64,000 nucleotides of DNA, from positions 47,882 through 111,881 of the forward strand of contig NZ_JBMGQR010000005.1 in NCBI RefSeq assembly GCF_049059935.1, written 5' to 3'. Shown here piece after piece: positions 60,518 to 64,000 of the stretch (positions within the stretch are counted from its first letter, which is position 1; each line of letters begins with the position of its first letter). The stretch is from JAURVT01 sp049059935. Its GTDB lineage: Bacteria > Actinomycetota > Actinomycetes > Propionibacteriales > Nocardioidaceae. The translations under genes were made by a program, and so were the position numbers. Under the pieces are notes generated by a model, which saw nothing but the letters and a program-made list of their open reading frames with translations, was not told the origin of the DNA and ran no database searches.

Positions 60518-62272
60518 TCACTTCTTGATGTACAGGTCCGACAGGACCGGCATGCCGCGGACGTTGTCGATGCCGACGCCGCCCACCTTGGACCCGTGGA
60601 CGATCGCCACGCCGCCGTAGCCGATGGTGACGACCGGGTGGTACTTCTTCGAGATGAACTCGTCGAAGTCGCCCCAGGCGTCGTTGGCCTCGGTGCCGCT
60701 CAGCGTGTCCAGGATCTTGTCCTGCTGCTTGTCGGCGTCGGACTGCTTGAACTGGGCCTTGTTGGGCATGCCCTCCTGGCCGACCAGACCGCCGGCGAGG
60801 ATCGCGGGGAACCACGAGCCACCCGAGGGCCAGTCCGAGCACCAGCCCGACGTGCGGACGTTGAGGTCCGCCGAGGCGTCGGACTGCGCGGCGCGGTTGG
60901 TGTCGGTGGTGGTGGCGACCGGGGTGGCCTTGAAGCCGGCCTCGGTCAGCGCCTGCGCGACGACGTCCTTGGCCTTGACCGACTCAGGGGCGTCGGTCTG
61001 GTACGGCCACTTGATCTCGAAGCCCTCGGCGCCGGCCTCCTTGAGCAGCGCCTTGGCCTTGGCCGGGTCGGTCGTCTGACCGTCCTGGCCGTCGATGGCC
61101 TCGAACTTCTTGCGACCCGCGGTGCCCGGGGGAAGGATCGACGTGGACGGCGCACGGGTGACGCCCTCGATGTAGCCACCGGCGCGCCACGCGGCGCGGT
61201 ACGGGTAGGCCCAGGCCAGCGCCTCGCGGACCTTGACGTCGGTGATCTTGGTGTTGTCGAGGTACCACATGAACGTGCACGGCTGGGTGCCGATCGCCAG
61301 GCGCTTGGACTCACGCGCGCGGTCGTAGACCGACGGCGAGATCTCCGTGTAGTTGATCGTGCTCTGGCCGACGCCCTGGTCGTCCAGGACGACGTTGTCG
61401 ATCTTGGTCTGGTCCTGGCTGAAGTTGAACTGGTACGTGTCGGCGTACTGGTGACGCGTGGTGTCCGTCGCCGGGTCCCACTGGTCGTTCTTGACCAGGG
61501 TCAGGCTCTGGCCCTTGTTGTACGTCTCGAACTTGTACGGCCCGGTGGCGAGCGGCTTGTTGCCGTACGCGTCGGGGTTGGTGTCCTTGGCCTCGGGGAT
61601 TGGAGTGAAGGACGGGAAGGAGGCGTAGTACGGCATGTCGCCGAAGGGGCGACGCATCTTCAGGATGACCTTGTTGCCGTCGGTCTCGACGCCCGCGTAG
61701 TCGTCGCCGTCCTTGAAGGGACCCTTGTACTTGTCGCCGTCGAGGAAGAACGTCTGGTTGTAGGTCGGGCCGTCGGGCAGCTCCTCCACCGCGAACGAGC
61801 GCTTGACCGCGTAGGCGATGTCCTCGGCCTTGACCGCGGTGCCGTCCTCGTACTTCAGGCCCTCGCGCAGCGTGAACGTCCAGGTCTTTCCGTCGTCGCT
61901 GACCTGACCGAGGTCGGTGGCGAGGTCGGGGACCAGCGTCATCTGCTTGGTGTCGGGGTCGTACTTGTACTGGGTCAACGAGCGCGTGACCAGGTCGGAC
62001 ATGATCGCCGTCGAGTCGGTGTAGTACGAGCGCGTCGGGTCGAGCGTCTCGGGGGCGACGTTGGCGTTGACCGTGACGGTTCCGCCCGCGGTCGCGCCCT
62101 CGACGTCGGCCGCGGGGGCCGAGGCCTCGGCGTCCTGGCCCGAGCCGGCGTTGCCGCCCTCGCCGAGGGTCTCCCGGCCGCTGGGGTCGTCGCTCCCGCC
62201 ACCGCCGCCGCACGCGGCCACGGCGAGGAGGGAGGCTGCGGCCAGCGCGGTTGCTGTCTTCTTGAGTCGCAT
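60518..62272 (-). CDS. Peptide ABC transporter substrate-binding lipoprotein (family 5)
   Basis: A 584-residue SBP_bac_5 protein: lipoprotein signal MRLKKTATALAAASLLAVAAC, a Gly/Ser/Asp linker, and domain signatures PETLDPTRSYYTDS and LVPDLATDLGQVSDDGKTW. Ligand probably peptides; cannot be read from sequence. ATG 62272 is preferred over ATG 62293 because the signal peptide then has a normal length. It lies between the two permease genes. Confidence 0.93.
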   Translation of the reverse strand: MRLKKTATALAAASLLAVAACGGGGGSDDPSGRETLGEGGNAGSGQDAEASAPAADVEGATAGGTVTVNANVAPETLDPTRSYYTDSTAIMSDLVTRSLTQYKYDPDTKQMTLVPDLATDLGQVSDDGKTWTFTLREGLKYEDGTAVKAEDIAYAVKRSFAVEELPDGPTYNQTFFLDGDKYKGPFKDGDDYAGVETDGNKVILKMRRPFGDMPYYASFPSFTPIPEAKDTNPDAYGNKPLATGPYKFETYNKGQSLTLVKNDQWDPATDTTRHQYADTYQFNFSQDQTKIDNVVLDDQGVGQSTINYTEISPSVYDRARESKRLAIGTQPCTFMWYLDNTKITDVKVREALAWAYPYRAAWRAGGYIEGVTRAPSTSILPPGTAGRKKFEAIDGQDGQTTDPAKAKALLKEAGAEGFEIKWPYQTDAPESVKAKDVVAQALTEAGFKATPVATTTDTNRAAQSDASADLNVRTSGWCSDWPSGGSWFPAILAGGLVGQEGMPNKAQFKQSDADKQQDKILDTLSGTEANDAWGDFDEFISKKYHPVVTIGYGGVAIVHGSKVGGVGIDNVRGMPVLSDLYIKK

Positions 62273-62321
62273 CGAGTCAATGCCACCTTTCATGGGTCGA
62301 TGCCGGTCGCCCTGACGCATG

Positions 62322-63350
62322 TCAGCGACGAGTCTTGGGGTCGAACGCGTCACGCACGGCGTCGCCGAGCAGGTTCAACGCGACGACGAGGGCCAGGACG
62401 CCGAGGATCGGCGCCCAGAGGTACAGGGGGTAGGTGTTGAACGCGTTGGCGTTCATCGCGTCGTTGATGGTCTGCCCCCAGGAGGGGTAGCCGGTCACGC
62501 CGATGCCGAGGTACGCCAGGCCGGCCTCGGCCGAGACGAACGTGGGCATGCTGAGGGAGAAGAACACGATGATCGGGGCCACCAGGTTCGGCAGCAGCTC
62601 GCGTCGCAGGATCGTGCGCGTGGGGACCCCGATGACCCGGGCGGCCTGGACGAACTCGCGCTCGCGCAGCGACAGCACCTCGCCGCGGATCAGGCGGGCG
62701 AGCGGCATCCAGCCGAACACCGACAGCACGAACAGCAGCGAGGCGAACTGCGCCACCGTCAGCTTGCCGGGCTGCGAGCCGTAGTAGCCGATGACGATCG
62801 GGGCGAGGATCAGCGCCACCAGGATGAACGGCAGCGACAGGAAGAAGTTGATCACCCAGTTGACGACCGTCTCGAGCCAGCCGCGGGCGAAGCCGCCGAC
62901 GAGGCCGACGACGATGCCGATGACCGTGCTGGCGATCGTGGCCACCAGCGCGACGCCGATCGAGGTGCGCGCGCCGTAGAGCCACAGCGCCAGGTTGTCG
63001 CGCGCCAGGCTCGGCGACAGGCCGAGCGGGTGCGCCCAGGTGAAGTCACCCTTCGGCGGGCCGATGATCGGCAGGCCGTCGAAGTCGGTGCTGTCGAGCA
63101 CGACGTTCGGGGCGGGGGTCTTCCAGGTGACGCCCCACAGCCAGCAGATCACGGGCGCGAGGAGCGCCAGCACCAGGAACACGACGATGACGACGGCGCA
63201 GACGACGGCGACCTTGTCGCGACGGAGCTGCTCCATCGCCTGCTGCACCGGCGAGCGTCCGGCCACCGCCTTCTCGAGCGCGGTGTCGGCAGCCGGGTCC
63301 GGCTCCAGCGAGTCGGCCGGGTTCTCCAGACCTGCAGACGAGATCGACAC
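62322..63350 (-). CDS. Peptide ABC transporter permease, OppC/DppC type
   Basis: A 342-residue permease with the OppC N-terminal domain (SPVQQAMEQLRRDKVAVVCAV), six helices and the coupling loop LREREFVQAARVIGVPTRTI. First gene of the operon C-A-B-D-F. GTG 63350 follows AAAGGGTGG; a possible ATG upstream at 63416 lacks a ribosome site and crosses the promoter. Confidence 0.93.
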   Translation of the reverse strand: MSISSAGLENPADSLEPDPAADTALEKAVAGRSPVQQAMEQLRRDKVAVVCAVVIVVFLVLALLAPVICWLWGVTWKTPAPNVVLDSTDFDGLPIIGPPKGDFTWAHPLGLSPSLARDNLALWLYGARTSIGVALVATIASTVIGIVVGLVGGFARGWLETVVNWVINFFLSLPFILVALILAPIVIGYYGSQPGKLTVAQFASLLFVLSVFGWMPLARLIRGEVLSLREREFVQAARVIGVPTRTILRRELLPNLVAPIIVFFSLSMPTFVSAEAGLAYLGIGVTGYPSWGQTINDAMNANAFNTYPLYLWAPILGVLALVVALNLLGDAVRDAFDPKTRR

Positions 63351-63395
63351 GTCCCACCCTTTCGTGCACAGCCGGGTCTCGGTGCGCCGCAAGCG

Positions 63396-63401
63396 ACGAT
63401 A
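63396..63401 (-). promoter_or_regulatory. Probable -10 box (TATCGT) of the peptide transporter operon
   Basis: TATCGT fits TANNNT, giving a leader of about 40 bases to GTG 63350. The -35 is weak. The gap (63351-63464) shows nothing else. Confidence 0.35.
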
Positions 63402-63464
63402 GACGTCACCTTGCAACGAATCGAGACAGGCGCGGTCACGATTGGGACACGCTTGGGGCCGGTG

Positions 63465-64000
63465 TTACGCGCGCGTGTCGTCCGCCTTGCGGGCGTCGAC
63501 ACCGGCTTCCTTGCGCTGGGCGGGCGAGATGGCCGCAGGTGCTCCTGTCATCGGGTCCCACCCCGAGGACGCCTTCGGGAAGGCGATGACGTCGCGGATC
63601 GAGTCCGACGCCGTCAGCAGCGCGCAGATCCGGTCCCAGCCGAACGCGATCCCGCCGTGCGGCGGGGCGCCGTAGGAGAAGGCCTCCAGCAGGAAGCCGA
63701 ACTTCTCCTGCGCCTCGGCCTCGTCCAGCCCCATGATCGCGAACACGCGACGCTGCACGTCCTCGCGGTGGATACGGATGGACCCGCCGCCGATCTCGTT
63801 GCCGTTGCAGACGATGTCGTAGGCGTACGCGAGCGCGCTGCCGGGGTCGGCCTCGAGCGAGTCGAGGCTCTCGGGCTTGGGCGAGGTGAACGCGTGGTGC
63901 ACCGCGGTCCACGCTCCCCCGCCGACGGCGACGTCGCCCGACGCGGTGGCGTCGTCGGTGGGCTCGAACAGCGGGGCGTCGACGACCCACACGAACCGCC
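63465..64000 (-). CDS. aspS: Aspartyl-tRNA synthetase (partial, C-terminal part)
   Basis: About 177 C-terminal residues of a class-II synthetase; the N-terminus lies beyond the right edge. Visible: VWVVDAPLFEP, AWTAVHHAFTSPK, DIVCNGNEIGGGSIRIH, and motif 3 HGGIAFGWDRI followed by RDVIAFPKASSGWDPMTGAP. The AspS bacterial C-terminal tail is present. Confidence 0.97.
   Translation of the reverse strand, partial: RFVWVVDAPLFEPTDDATASGDVAVGGGAWTAVHHAFTSPKPESLDSLEADPGSALAYAYDIVCNGNEIGGGSIRIHREDVQRRVFAIMGLDEAEAQEKFGFLLEAFSYGAPPHGGIAFGWDRICALLTASDSIRDVIAFPKASSGWDPMTGAPAAISPAQRKEAGVDARKADDTRA

Overview
The window is a very G+C-rich, gene-dense actinobacterial chromosome segment made almost entirely of core metabolism and translation genes. 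An actinobacterial integration host factor (mihF), a PriA without helicase motifs, a PheS with a Cys-rich insert, a PnuC-type transporter in the rib operon, frequent GTG starts and TANNNT -10 hexamers directly before start codons fit Actinobacteria. The family content looks like Nocardioidaceae (Nocardioides/Aeromicrobium-like); this is inference, because no rRNA is present. Nearly all genes lie on the minus strand, so each operon reads from high to low coordinates. There are no tRNA or rRNA genes, insertion sequences, prophage or CRISPR arrays.
Layout from low to high coordinate: argCJBD (argD cut by the edge) under a probable ArgR operator; pheST; an orphan PAS histidine kinase; infC-rpmI-rplT plus a SpoU rRNA methylase, behind a leader with an intrinsic terminator; a divergent ACT-GNAT protein; small membrane, lipo- and SseB-type proteins; hisEG and a PH-domain protein; ribD-ribE-ribM-ribBA-ribH under an FMN riboswitch; rpe; fmt-rsmB; priA; metK; mihF-gmk-rpoZ-coaBC; the pyrimidine operon pyrR-pyrB-pyrC-carA-carB-(GH13 glucosidase)-pyrF with a PyrR-binding leader; a four-gene glycine betaine/choline-type ABC transporter; pepP-efp-nusB; aroC-aroK-aroB; a prepilin-type peptidase; a GNAT protein; two conserved membrane proteins then alaS-ruvX-mltG-aroE; rarA; a five-gene peptide ABC transporter; and the C-terminal part of aspS.
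Within operons genes are tightly coupled, with stop and start codons overlapping as ATGA, GTGA or TGATG. Many operon 3' ends carry a long inverted repeat of locus-specific sequence and no U-tract, probably acting as terminators. About ten genes have a TANNNT-like hexamer 6-8 bases before the start codon and appear to be leaderless. I saw no convincing new defence or mobile system. The most interesting items are regulatory: the infC leader attenuator with an ATC start, the near-cognate start of the SpoU methylase, the FMN riboswitch with a duplicated arm, the palindrome family, and a glycosidase translationally coupled to pyrF.
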